Source: DASRTE01 sp035656095
GTDB lineage: Bacteria > Actinomycetota > Actinomycetes > Jiangellales > Jiangellaceae
Reading direction: 5' to 3'
Length of the DNA stretch: 64,000 nucleotides
Assembly (NCBI GenBank): GCA_035656095.1
Contig: DASRTE010000092.1
Span: forward strand, 12,459 to 76,458
Part shown: positions 25,611 to 33,969 of the stretch, piece by piece
Position numbering within the stretch: the first letter of the stretch is position 1
Layout of the letters: the number at the start of each line of letters is the position of its first letter
Notes under the pieces: generated by a model
Told to the model about the DNA's origin: nothing
The model's database searches: none
What the model saw: the letters and a program-made list of their open reading frames with translations, nothing else
Program-made: the position numbers and the translations under genes

Positions 25611-26771
25611 TCAGAGGCCGAGCAGCGGGCTGGCCAGAACCGCGGCGAGCACGATCAGCCAGGGCGGTGCCTTGACAAGGTGGAGGGCGACGAACAGCGC
25701 GGCAGCGAACACGACGTCCACGCCTGATGTGACCGCGCTGGTCGCAATCGGATCGATGAGCGCGGCGCCCAACAGGCCGACGACGGCCGCATTCACCCCG
25801 ACCAGTCCCGCCTGGACCCGCGGGTCGGAGCGCACCTGCAGCCAGAACGGAAGGATACCGAGCAGGATCAGGAACCCGGGCAGGAACACCGAGATGGTGG
25901 AGACGAGCGCTCCGGGGAAACCGGCGGCGACCTGGCCGAGATAGGTGGCGAAGGTGAACAGCGGGCCGGGAAGGGCCTGAGCCGCGCCGTAGCCCGCGAG
26001 GAAGGCGTCCTCGCTGACCAGGTCGGGCACGGTCTCGGCCTGCATCAGCGGGAGAACCACGTGCCCACCACCGAAGACCAGAGCCCCAGCCCGGTACATG
26101 GCGTCGGCGAGCTCGAGGAGCGTCCCGAACCCCGACAGCGGAGGGAGAAGCAGCAGCAGTGCGGCGAAGGCCGCCAGCGCCACCGCTCCGGTCCGCCTTC
26201 CCACGTGCAACGGCAGGGGCTCGCTGTCCGAGAGCGGCTCCGAGCGGAACAGGAGCAAACCGAGCAGCCCGGCAACAGCGAGGCAGCCGACCTGCATCGG
26301 GCCGGACGTGGGGAGAAGCAGCAACACCACGCCGGTGAGGATGGCCATCACCGCTGTCGCAGGGGTCCTCGCCAGTCGCCGGGCCATGCCGATGACGGCG
26401 TCGAGGACGACCGCGACGGCGACAAGCTTCAGGGCGCGAAGCCACACGTCGTCCCCCACGCTGCCGGTTGCCGCCAGCGCGCCGAATGCGGACATGGCCA
26501 CGGCCGAGGGCAACGTGAATCCGGCCCATCCTGCAATGGCCCCACCCAGCCCGGCGCGCGTGTAACCGACCGCCATGCCGACCTGCGAGGACGCGGGTCC
26601 GGGCAGGAACTGGCCGATGGCGACAAGTTCCGCGAACGCGGCGTCGCTCAGCCAGCGCCTGCGTTCGACGTACTCGGCGCGGAAGTAGCCCAGGTGGGCA
26701 ATGGGTCCCCCGAACGACGTCATGCCGAGGCGCAACGCCACCGTGAACACCTCGCCCGGACCGGCCCTCAC
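25611..26771 (-). CDS. chrA: Chromate transporter (CHR family, full-length two-domain)
   Basis: 386 residues with about ten to twelve membrane helices arranged as two homologous halves. The first half has the CHR motif TSFGGPIAHLGYFRAEYVER and LPGPASSQVGMAVGY, the second has VFGGGHVVLPLM and QALPGPLFTFATYLG. Such proteins export chromate by proton exchange; some relatives have other anion roles. GTG start at 26771 with no strong ribosome site. The sulfite-oxidase-type gene lies 97 bases upstream on the same strand, so a sulfur-oxyanion or chromate/sulfate theme is possible but unproven. The 203 bases between it and the TetR gene hold no gene. Confidence 0.88.
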   Translation of the reverse strand: MRAGPGEVFTVALRLGMTSFGGPIAHLGYFRAEYVERRRWLSDAAFAELVAIGQFLPGPASSQVGMAVGYTRAGLGGAIAGWAGFTLPSAVAMSAFGALAATGSVGDDVWLRALKLVAVAVVLDAVIGMARRLARTPATAVMAILTGVVLLLLPTSGPMQVGCLAVAGLLGLLLFRSEPLSDSEPLPLHVGRRTGAVALAAFAALLLLLPPLSGFGTLLELADAMYRAGALVFGGGHVVLPLMQAETVPDLVSEDAFLAGYGAAQALPGPLFTFATYLGQVAAGFPGALVSTISVFLPGFLILLGILPFWLQVRSDPRVQAGLVGVNAAVVGLLGAALIDPIATSAVTSGVDVVFAAALFVALHLVKAPPWLIVLAAVLASPLLGL

Positions 26772-26868
26772 AGCGGCGAGCCTGCCCCAGCCCCGCGTCG
26801 GTCGGCGACCTGGTGCTGTTCGATGGTGTCGGCGACGGTGCAGGGGGCCCGATCGAGCGCAATCTCGC

Positions 26869-27972
26869 CTATCGGACCACCACGGTCACCCGCTGCACAT
26901 GGTTGTTGGCCATGCCCTGCCTGTTCCACATCTGTTCGACCGGCTGGACGTTGCCCTCGGCGTCGCTCGCGCGAACGCACAGGTCGACCTGCCCCTGCAT
27001 ATGGGCATCCCAGCTCCACTGCCACGAACGCCATTCGAACTGGTCGGGGCGAGGGCCGAGTCGAGCCTCGTGCCAGGTCAGGCCGCCGTCGACGCTGACG
27101 TCGACGCGGGTGACCTGGCCCCACCCCGACCAGGCACGACCGGTCAGCAGGTGAGAGCCGCGCTCGACGATGCGCGTGCGGGTCTGGAAGTCCGGGAAGC
27201 CCGGCGGCTGGAGCAACGCCTTGGGTCGGATCCGCGTCACCGGCTCGCCCGGCTCATCGGGGTCCTGCTTGAGCCGGTAAGCGGTGCTGTTCTGGTAGCC
27301 GTCGAACGGCGCATCGAGAACCCGGACGTCGGCGAGCCACTTCACCTGCGCCATCCCGTACCAACCCGGCACCAGCAGTCGCAGCGGTGCACCGTGCTGG
27401 GGCGGCAACGGCTGACCGTTCATGCCGTAGACGAGGAGCACGTCGTCGCGCAGCGCCTCGCCCAGGGGCAGGCCGCGCTGGTAGGTCTGCTCGACACCGC
27501 GCTCCACGCCGTGGTCGGCTCCGGTGAAGGCGACGTCGACGGCGCTCGGATGGAGACCGGCCTCGCGCAGGAGAGGGGCAAGCGGCGTGCCGGTCCACTC
27601 GGCGGTGCCGACGGCCTCGTCCACCCAGGGTTGGCTCACCGGACGCGGCGTGAGCGTGGCACGACCGTTGCCGGCACACTCGAGCGTGACCCGCCTCGTC
27701 ACTCTCTCGCGTGACCGGACGTCGTCGTGCCCGAGCGTCAACGGGCGCTCGACTTCGCCACCGATTTCGAGGTGCCAGGTCTCGACGTCGACGTACGGAA
27801 TGTCGTAGTGCGTCAGGACGTAGTGCAGCCCGACCGGCGTCACGTCGTAACGCAACGCCTCGAGCGGCATGCCGTGGTTGCGGGCCGCAAGTCGGAGCTC
27901 GTCGATCGAGATGCCCTCGTCCATCTCGGCCACACGTGCCGGTGGGCTCACCGACGTGTCCAGCGCCTCCAT
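26869..27972 (-). CDS. Sulfite-oxidase-family molybdopterin oxidoreductase
   Basis: 367 residues. The Moco domain contains RRVTLECAGNGRATL, whose Cys (about residue 99) ligates molybdenum; the C-terminal domain (from about 240) is the Mo-co dimerisation fold with VDVSVDGGLTWHEARL and EVQ-type ending EQMWNRQGMANNHVQRV. No Tat or Sec signal and no haem domain are present, so it is a cytoplasmic, single-cofactor member whose electron acceptor is not encoded nearby. The ATG at 27972 is chosen because GGGAGGGG lies just upstream; an ATG five codons earlier overlaps that ribosome site. Substrate (sulfite or another) is inferred only from family. Confidence 0.85.
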   Translation of the reverse strand: MEALDTSVSPPARVAEMDEGISIDELRLAARNHGMPLEALRYDVTPVGLHYVLTHYDIPYVDVETWHLEIGGEVERPLTLGHDDVRSRERVTRRVTLECAGNGRATLTPRPVSQPWVDEAVGTAEWTGTPLAPLLREAGLHPSAVDVAFTGADHGVERGVEQTYQRGLPLGEALRDDVLLVYGMNGQPLPPQHGAPLRLLVPGWYGMAQVKWLADVRVLDAPFDGYQNSTAYRLKQDPDEPGEPVTRIRPKALLQPPGFPDFQTRTRIVERGSHLLTGRAWSGWGQVTRVDVSVDGGLTWHEARLGPRPDQFEWRSWQWSWDAHMQGQVDLCVRASDAEGNVQPVEQMWNRQGMANNHVQRVTVVVR

Positions 27973-28193
27973 GTCACCCCTCCCCATGCTCGTCGTAGCG
28001 TCCTCGGATTTGCGACGAGCCACAACGCACGTGACCAGCGTCGCCGTCCTGACCAGACTTCGCCAAGTCGACGTCTCGACAACCATCACACATCGGGGCT
28101 GTCCGGGTGTGTTCAGCGATGCAATCGCGCTGCTCAGCTGCCTCTTGGCACCGACGCACGGCGCCTGTAGTTTCCAGCGCAAGGCCACAGAAC

Positions 28194-28411
28194 CCCACCA
28201 CCTACCGGCTGTTCACCACCCTGCTCGACCCGGCCGAGGTCACCGCGGTCGCCCTCGCCGCGGCCTATGCCCAACGGTGGGGAGATCGAACTGGCCTTCG
28301 ACGAGCTCAAGACCCACCAACGCGGACCCGCACGGTGCTGCGCTCGAAGTCCCCCGACCTGGTCCGGCAAGAGATCTGGGGCCATCTGTGCTGCCACTAC
28401 GCGGGACCAAA
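28194..28411 (+). pseudogene. IS4-family transposase, C-terminal fragment with two frameshifts
   Basis: The frame reads TYRLFTTLLDPAEVTAVALA and then YAQRW; an extra G at about 28281 shifts to EIELAFDELKTHQRG; a lost base near 28329 returns to RTVLRSKSPDLVRQEIWGHL. Together this gives the IS4 signature Y-x2-R-x3-E-x6-K. Both ends are missing and the remnant is about 72 codons. It lies between the oxidoreductase gene and the SDR gene; the remaining 220 bases to the SDR start hold no other gene. Confidence 0.75.
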
Positions 28412-28634
28412 CCAGCTCCTCCCGAATCGTCTCCGACTTGGTATAGAACGTACCGAGGCGCCGCTCACCGAGGTCGTGAGGACGTTGCGTTACCGTCGGT
28501 TGTCACCGGGTGGACGACGCACTCCGGCGCGGCTTCGATATGGGTCAGCCATGCGGTTGACGACGAGCCGGCCGGACCCGGAGGGTTGCGATGAGAGTGC
28601 CAGCCGACGATCCACGAGCTGGTCGGAGGACGGC

Positions 28635-29396
28635 ATGACCACGCCCGGCGAGGAGCGGCCACCGGTCGTGCTCGTGACCGGCGCAAGCGGGTCCATCGGC
28701 GCCGCGACGGTCGCGTGCCTGCGCGACCGGGGCTGCGAGGTGGTCACTGCCGACCGTACCCCGCTCCCGGCCGACGTCGCGGGTCGCGGTGCCACGCAGG
28801 TCACCGTGGACCTCACTGCTGACGCTGACGTCGAGACCGCCTTCGACCGCATCCCGGTCGTGGGCCCGCTGCGACACGTCGTCGCGGTTGCCGGCGGGGG
28901 TGACACCGAGGAGCTGACCTCGCCCGACCAGCCCACCGAGCCTTTGGAGGTGTTTAGCCGGGCAGTCGCGAACAACCTGCACATCGCCTTCATCACGGTG
29001 CGTCACGCCGTGCCACTGCTGCGCCGCTCTGGCGGGGACCGTTCGATCAGCTTGGTGGGTTCGATCAATGCGTACGGGGGGTACGGCGCGCCTGGGTACT
29101 CCGCCGCGAAGGCCGGGCTGACGGGGCTCACCAGGGCACTGGCAGCACCGCTTGGCGCCGATGGGATCCGCATCAACTGCGTGGCCCTCGGCACGGTCGA
29201 CACCGCGAACCTGCACCGGCTGGCCGCCGAGCGCGGCCGAGAGCTGGACCTGGCCGCTGTGGCGGCGCGCACGCCGTTGGGGCGGGTGCTCGCTCCGCAG
29301 GAAGTCGCGTGGGCACTGGTCAGCGTTGCGCTCGACTGGCCCGGACTGACCGGGTCGACCATCGTGCTCGACAACGGGCAAACGCTGATCCGATGA
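28635..29396 (+). CDS. Short-chain dehydrogenase/reductase coupled to a STAND-like gene
   Basis: 253 residues, classical SDR. The dinucleotide loop is TGASGSIG near residue 15, the Ser is in SLVGSINAYGGYG, and the catalytic Tyr and Lys are in GYSAAKAG. An Asp-Arg (TADRT) after the second strand allows NAD(H) or NADP(H). The C-terminal STIVLDNGQTLIR is typical. GGAGGA four bases before the ATG at 28635 is a strong ribosome site. Its stop overlaps the next start by four bases (ATGA), so the two proteins are made together. Substrate unknown. Confidence 0.85.
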   Translation: MTTPGEERPPVVLVTGASGSIGAATVACLRDRGCEVVTADRTPLPADVAGRGATQVTVDLTADADVETAFDRIPVVGPLRHVVAVAGGGDTEELTSPDQPTEPLEVFSRAVANNLHIAFITVRHAVPLLRRSGGDRSISLVGSINAYGGYGAPGYSAAKAGLTGLTRALAAPLGADGIRINCVALGTVDTANLHRLAAERGRELDLAAVAARTPLGRVLAPQEVAWALVSVALDWPGLTGSTIVLDNGQTLIR

Positions 29397-32194
29397 GTCC
29401 TGCGTCAGCCCGATCCAGCCGCTCTCGCCGGGCGGCCCGCATGGCCGCGGAGATGGCGCGCTGGGCCGCGTTGCCGACGGTCGCCGTGGTCTCCCTTGCT
29501 CTGCTCATCCTGCTCGTGTGGCTGGGGATCAGGGCCCCAGGAGCGCGCGGCGAGACCCGCGACATCCTTCCGCTGCTGCAGGACCAGGCGACCGGCGCAC
29601 TCTCGGTCATCGTGCTTGGCAGCGCGGCGGGACTGTACTTCCGGCTGCGTTACGCGCAGGCGAAACGACGCTACCTCGAGCCGTTCGCCGCGATGTCGGG
29701 CGGCCATGGCCGATCGGCGGCTTCGGACGGCCGGTCGGGCCTGCTCGCCGAGGCCGTCGAGCCGCTCCTGGCGCAACGCCCCCCACGCTCGATGCTGGTC
29801 GTCAGCCCGCCGGACAGCGTGCCTCCCGACATCGTCACCTTGCTCGCACCCCGACTGGTCCGGCGCCGGCTCACGCCCATCGTCGTCGACGCCGGCGGGG
29901 CCGGACCCGACGCGAATGTCCCCGCCTTGGCCCGGAGCAACTTCGTCGAGCGGGTTGCCGCCGCGACCGGGGACCAAACCCGCGCCAACCGGCTGCTCGA
30001 ACGCGAGTCACGCCGCGGCCGGGTGGTCATCCTCGTCACCGGGCTCGACGCGCTGGGCGAGGCCAAGCCACGAGCCTCTCGCCGCGCTGCCATCACGGCG
30101 CTGCTCCGTTCGTGCCTTGCCGAGCGCGTGCCATTTGTTGCGGTACTCACCGGTGACCTTGCGCCGACGCTCAGCGGGGTCGCGACTGTGCGGACCGGCG
30201 GTCAGGCACAGGCAGACGACCTCGCCGCGCTGGTGACGTCGCGGCTAAGGCAGCAAGGTCTCGGCGTCACGGAGCAGGTCCGCGGAGCGGTCCGTGCCGC
30301 GCTCGGCCCCGCGCCGGCAGGCGACCCTTGGGCGCTTACCGTCGCGGCGGACGTCGTCGTACGCCGCGTTCGCAACGGCGCGGACCCCGCCGACGCGGCG
30401 CGGGATGTGCTGGTCAGCAACCCGAGCCTGCCCGACAAGATGGCCTGGCTCTGCGAGCACGCCCTCAACGTGCCGCTGTCCGAGGCGGCGGAGTGTTGTA
30501 CGCCGGCCGCGGACGCCCTACGGCTGCTCGGACGGCAGGCGCATCACCGCGAGGAGTTCACGATCACCTGGTCGGACGTGACAATCACCATGGACCCCGA
30601 CGAAGCGCTGCGGTTCGCCGCGGGCGTGGCAGCACTCTCCCGCAAAGGTGTGATCGCCGGCGGCGGAAACGTGGCCGACCCGCACCTCGGCTTCACCCAC
30701 CGGGAGTGGCTGGTGTTCGCGGGGGCGCTCGGCATGGGGCTGGAACCCAGATGGTGGGCCAACCTACTCTCGCCCGGCGCCCCGGCTGCGACGCTGGAGG
30801 CGCTCGTCGAAGCGCTGGTGCTGCCGCGAAGGGATCGGTCCCTGCAGGACCAGCCGGTGCTCGACGTGTTGGACTACCTCAAGGACGGTGACGTCCAGGA
30901 CATCTCGCTCGACATGATCATCTCCGTGGTGGCCGCGTTGCAGACGTCGGGGCGCGAGCTGAACGTCCGCGAGCGGGAGCTCGCCATCCTGAGCAGCGCC
31001 TGGCAGGTGGCGACCGACGCCTCGCGGCTGCTGTTCCTGGCCACGATCGAGCCGCACCCGGCGTTCGCGTCGTTTCTCTGGACGCAGGTGACGCCGCCGT
31101 ATTTCGAGACCAACTCGTTCCGCGTCCGCCGCGCCATCGCGGTGCGACTCGGCCGGATGGGCCCCGTGGCCTGGGGCGTGCTCGGCCCGGTCTGGGTTAG
31201 AACCGTGAAGGACGCAGCCGGAGCAGACCTGTCACCACTGTCGCGGCTGACGCCGACCTGGGGCCGGGTCGGCATCCCGCTCGCCTCACTTGGCTGGACC
31301 CTGCCGACCCTCGTCCTCCACCTGGACGGGAAGGCTGGCGAGGACGGGCGACGACTGCTCGCCGACGCGGTAGCCGTGGTGACGGGATCTCATGACGGCG
31401 CCGGGCCGGGCCCGCTGGACCCGGGGTTGGAGATCTCGCTGGCAGAGGGTTTCAAGATGGCCAGCAGTCTCGACGTGCCCCCCGGATCCAGCCCTGGCCG
31501 GACGCCGCCATGGCGGGAGGAGGCGACACTGCTGCTGGCTCGCTCGCGCTCGTGGGTCAGCCGCCAAGCGTTACACCAGGCCACGGCGCTATGCGGGTGG
31601 GCAGCGGGAGTTTCCGGCGGGAGCTCCCGGTCCCTGGGTTCCGGGCGGGAACACGCGTTCGTGCGCGAGGCCATGGCGCTCGCCCACCGATCGCGACTGG
31701 AGCGCGAGATCTGGCTGGACGACGTGGAGGCATTACACGACGGGGGTCTGGCGCTCTCCGGCCAGGCGCACCGCCTGCTCGGGCTCACCACACTGCTCAT
31801 CGACCTCTGCGAGTCGATGGCGGCGAAGGCGTTGGACGGCCTGCGCGCCGGGGAGGCCGTCGAGGAGGCCCGGCGCGAGTGGGAGTCGCACCTCGTCGCG
31901 CGGGTCGAAGCGTTGACCTCGTCGAAGCTGCCGCGCTGCTTCACCTCTGCCCGGCACACGCGAAATCTCACGGACGGCCGATGCCGGTGCGAGTTTCAGC
32001 TCTGCGGGCGAGCCGAACCGGGTAGTGCCGGGCATCGCCGCATCTCTCACGCGTTCGCCGAGCGCGCGTTGTCGACAGCGGGCGCGCGCCGGGCGCTCGG
32101 TCGGGAGCGAGCGTTCGTGCGTCGGCGCTTCGCAGATATATGGCGATACGTCCTCGACCGCACTCCTGTCGACCTGCCGCAAGACACCGCCTGA
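29393..32194 (+). CDS. Membrane-anchored STAND/NACHT-like protein with degenerate P-loop
   Basis: 933 residues; not a recognised family member. Two membrane helices lie at about 27-46 and 67-84. The next domain looks like an NTPase of the STAND/NACHT kind: strand MLVVSPPDSVPPDIV (134-148) sits where Walker A should be but lacks GK-S/T; RGRVVILVTGLDALGE (209-223) resembles Walker B but has Thr where the first acidic residue is expected; PFVAVLTGD follows where sensor 1 would be. A long helical region (about 300-840) resembles winged-helix plus repeat segments. The end carries a Cys set C849-x14-C864-x-C866-x4-C871, a possible zinc site, then an Arg-rich tail. ATGA overlap with the SDR gene. 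Broken transposase genes flank the pair. Possible roles: sensor, scaffold or defence effector; none shown. Confidence 0.6.
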   Translation: MSPASARSSRSRRAARMAAEMARWAALPTVAVVSLALLILLVWLGIRAPGARGETRDILPLLQDQATGALSVIVLGSAAGLYFRLRYAQAKRRYLEPFAAMSGGHGRSAASDGRSGLLAEAVEPLLAQRPPRSMLVVSPPDSVPPDIVTLLAPRLVRRRLTPIVVDAGGAGPDANVPALARSNFVERVAAATGDQTRANRLLERESRRGRVVILVTGLDALGEAKPRASRRAAITALLRSCLAERVPFVAVLTGDLAPTLSGVATVRTGGQAQADDLAALVTSRLRQQGLGVTEQVRGAVRAALGPAPAGDPWALTVAADVVVRRVRNGADPADAARDVLVSNPSLPDKMAWLCEHALNVPLSEAAECCTPAADALRLLGRQAHHREEFTITWSDVTITMDPDEALRFAAGVAALSRKGVIAGGGNVADPHLGFTHREWLVFAGALGMGLEPRWWANLLSPGAPAATLEALVEALVLPRRDRSLQDQPVLDVLDYLKDGDVQDISLDMIISVVAALQTSGRELNVRERELAILSSAWQVATDASRLLFLATIEPHPAFASFLWTQVTPPYFETNSFRVRRAIAVRLGRMGPVAWGVLGPVWVRTVKDAAGADLSPLSRLTPTWGRVGIPLASLGWTLPTLVLHLDGKAGEDGRRLLADAVAVVTGSHDGAGPGPLDPGLEISLAEGFKMASSLDVPPGSSPGRTPPWREEATLLLARSRSWVSRQALHQATALCGWAAGVSGGSSRSLGSGREHAFVREAMALAHRSRLEREIWLDDVEALHDGGLALSGQAHRLLGLTTLLIDLCESMAAKALDGLRAGEAVEEARREWESHLVARVEALTSSKLPRCFTSARHTRNLTDGRCRCEFQLCGRAEPGSAGHRRISHAFAERALSTAGARRALGRERAFVRRRFADIWRYVLDRTPVDLPQDTA

Positions 32195-32322
32195 AGGACT
32201 GGCTGCCGAGGTGATCGTGAGCGAGGTCGCGGCACTCGTGGACTGGGTGGGACGTGATCACAGCCGCCAGCGGCCTGTGCCGCCGAAGCTGTCAACGGCA
32301 GGCGAATCTTGACCAGGCGGAT

Positions 32323-32451
32323 TCAAGCGGTGTGCGCAAGGAGCTCGGCGAGCTTTTCTGATGGTGTCATGTAGTCGAGCGTTTTGCGGCGCCGGTTGTT
32401 GAGGCTTCGGGCGATGCGGGTGAGGTCATCGGCGGAGTGCACGGACAGGTC
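32323..32451 (-). pseudogene. IS30-family transposase, C-terminal fragment
   Basis: The minus strand reads DLSVHSADDLTRIARSLNNR, then RRKTLDYMTPSEKLAELL and a stop, the typical C terminus of IS30 transposases (the RPRKTLG-type motif). The catalytic DDE region is missing. It abuts the DUF222-like fragment on the other strand. The bases from 32195 to 32322 hold no gene. Confidence 0.7.
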
Positions 32452-32563
32452 ACCCGCCGGCCACACCTATCAGGTCGAGCCCGAACCGGTCGGACCCGTC
32501 ATCGTGGGCCCGGAACCGGAACCAGGCCAGCCGCCACCCGAGCTGGACACGCCACCGTTCTGA
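32441..32563 (+). pseudogene. C-terminal fragment resembling a DUF222/HNH-type protein
   Basis: An open stretch with no start reads TDRSPAGHTYQVEPEPVGP and ends in a Pro/Glu-rich tail, stop at 32561. The S-P-A-G-H-T-Y pattern is like the end of DUF222 (13E12 repeat) HNH proteins, which are common in actinomycetes and often broken by mobile elements. The fragment starts where the IS30 remnant begins on the other strand, suggesting the element inserted into it. Only about 40 codons remain, so the call is tentative. Confidence 0.35.
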
Positions 32564-32628
32564 GCCCGACAAGTCCGACCGCACCGAATGCGGTCCAACG
32601 CCGGCCGGAACGAGGCAACGGGTGCGCG

Positions 32629-33726
32629 TCAGGTGCGCCAGAGGAGAATCAATGCCCGGTCGTCGGCATCGGAGGACGCGACAGCGTCGATCAGGCGCCG
32701 GGCGCCGTTCCGGAAGCCTCTCGCCACCAGCCTCTCGGCCTCGCCCTGGAGCTTGTCGATGCCATCGGTCAGGTCGCGTCGGCGTGATTCGACCATGCCG
32801 TCGGTGAACAGCAGCAGCGCGTCGCCTGGGCGGAGGGCACCCTCAGCAGGCACGTAGTCGTCCTTCTCGAACACGCCGAGCAGCCCACCGGTGGCCTCCA
32901 GTATCCGCCACTGACCCGAACCCGCGTGGAAGTGCACCGCGGGCGGGTGGCCCGCGGACCTGACCTGGTACCTGCCGGTGCCGAGGTCGACGATGAGGTA
33001 GACCGCCGTCGCGAAGCCCTCGGCCCACTCCTGTCGCAGCAGGTAGGCGTTCGCCGCAGGCAGGAACTCCGCCGGCGGAAGCGATCCGATCAGGCCACCG
33101 AACGCTCCCGACAGCAGCAGCGCCCTGGTGCCCGCATGGAGGCCCTTGCCCGAGACATCGACGAGAGCGACCTCGAGGACGAGGCCGTCGGGCGACCGGG
33201 AGGCGACGAGAAAGTCGCCGGAGAAGGTCGACCGCCCCGCTGAGCGATGGACCACCTCGGCCTGCCAGCCGCGCGGCAGCTCGGGCATCTCGCCCTGCGC
33301 GCGCAGCCGATCGCGCAGGTCGACCAACATCGACTCGCCGACGGTCCCCTGGACGCCGAGGCGGGCACGTGACCGGGCCGACCCGAAGGCGACCACAGCC
33401 GTGATCGCGACGACGAACACCACGCCGAGGTAGAGCTCGTTGACACCGTGGGCCACACCCTCCCCCACCAGCGCGACCCCGGTCACGACCACGACCACCA
33501 GCAGCGACGGAACCGACAGGGCGAAACCGCCGAGCAGGACGGGAAGGACGTACAGGCTGAACGGGATGGTCCCGGGAATCATGATCCGGACCGCGTAGAC
33601 CACGACGATCATCAGCAGGAGAGAGCACAGCACTACCGGCCCGCGATCCAGCCAACGGCCCAGCCGGGCGGCCACGCCACGACGCGCGAGTCGCCGTCTG
33701 ACGATCCGGTTGGAGCTCGCAGTCAC
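32629..33726 (-). CDS. Membrane SpoIIE/RsbU-type PP2C phosphatase
   Basis: 365 residues. Three or four membrane helices occupy about 20-120, with a short linker, then a SpoIIE phosphatase domain (about 150-360). Metal-binding Asp residues are seen in FSGDFLVAS, LVDVSGKGLHAG and LLFTDGMVESR. Such enzymes dephosphorylate STAS antagonists in partner-switching control of sigma factors; the STAS gene at 24152-24700 is a candidate partner, an inference only. The GTG at 33726 lies 6 bases from a TACTGT -10 box, so the message is probably leaderless; an upstream extension is discarded for that reason. Confidence 0.85.
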   Translation of the reverse strand: MTASSNRIVRRRLARRGVAARLGRWLDRGPVVLCSLLLMIVVVYAVRIMIPGTIPFSLYVLPVLLGGFALSVPSLLVVVVVTGVALVGEGVAHGVNELYLGVVFVVAITAVVAFGSARSRARLGVQGTVGESMLVDLRDRLRAQGEMPELPRGWQAEVVHRSAGRSTFSGDFLVASRSPDGLVLEVALVDVSGKGLHAGTRALLLSGAFGGLIGSLPPAEFLPAANAYLLRQEWAEGFATAVYLIVDLGTGRYQVRSAGHPPAVHFHAGSGQWRILEATGGLLGVFEKDDYVPAEGALRPGDALLLFTDGMVESRRRDLTDGIDKLQGEAERLVARGFRNGARRLIDAVASSDADDRALILLWRT

Positions 33727-33730
33727 GGCG

Positions 33731-33779
33731 CGACAGTAGCGGTCGCGGCACTCTGCACCATAGACATCACGTACTGTCG
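33731..33779. promoter_or_regulatory. Mirror-image divergent promoter pair
   Basis: CGACAGTA (33731-33738) and TACTGTCG (33772-33779) are exact inverted copies. Each gives a -10 box TACTGT whose 3' end lies 6 bases from a start codon: GTG at 33726 on the minus strand and ATG at 33784 on the plus strand. Both messages should be leaderless. No clear -35 boxes are seen; the 33 bases between probably hold shared control elements. Confidence 0.5.
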
Positions 33780-33783
33780 GTGC

Positions 33784-33969
33784 ATGGCCGGTCGTGGGAA
33801 GGTGCCCGATCGCCGCATGGACCACGTCGACCGACGGTCACAGGTCGGTGTCTCCGGTGCCATGCGGGCACGCGACGTCTCCCGACCCGACGACGAGATC
33901 GTCGCCGAGGTCATGAGGAAGGATCGCCCGAGAGTAGAGGAAGCTCCCCGGTCTGTTCGTAGCGGGTGA
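33784..33969 (+). CDS. Small basic hypothetical protein (61 aa)
   Basis: The protein is rich in Arg and Asp (MAGRGKVPDRRMDHVDRRSQ, then VGVSGAMRARDVSRPDDEIV). It is not a family I can name, but the SGAMRARDVSRP stretch looks like a conserved actinomycete motif. No signal or membrane segment. It has its own -10 box 6 bases upstream, mirrored by the divergent phosphatase promoter, which supports it being real. Its 3' end overlaps the convergent rpiB gene by 59 bases. Confidence 0.5.
   Translation: MAGRGKVPDRRMDHVDRRSQVGVSGAMRARDVSRPDDEIVAEVMRKDRPRVEEAPRSVRSG

Noticed and set aside
24721..26862. 713-codon open frame on the minus strand across the TetR and chrA genes
   Set aside because: It covers two well-supported genes in other frames and reads as Arg/Gly-rich shadow protein.
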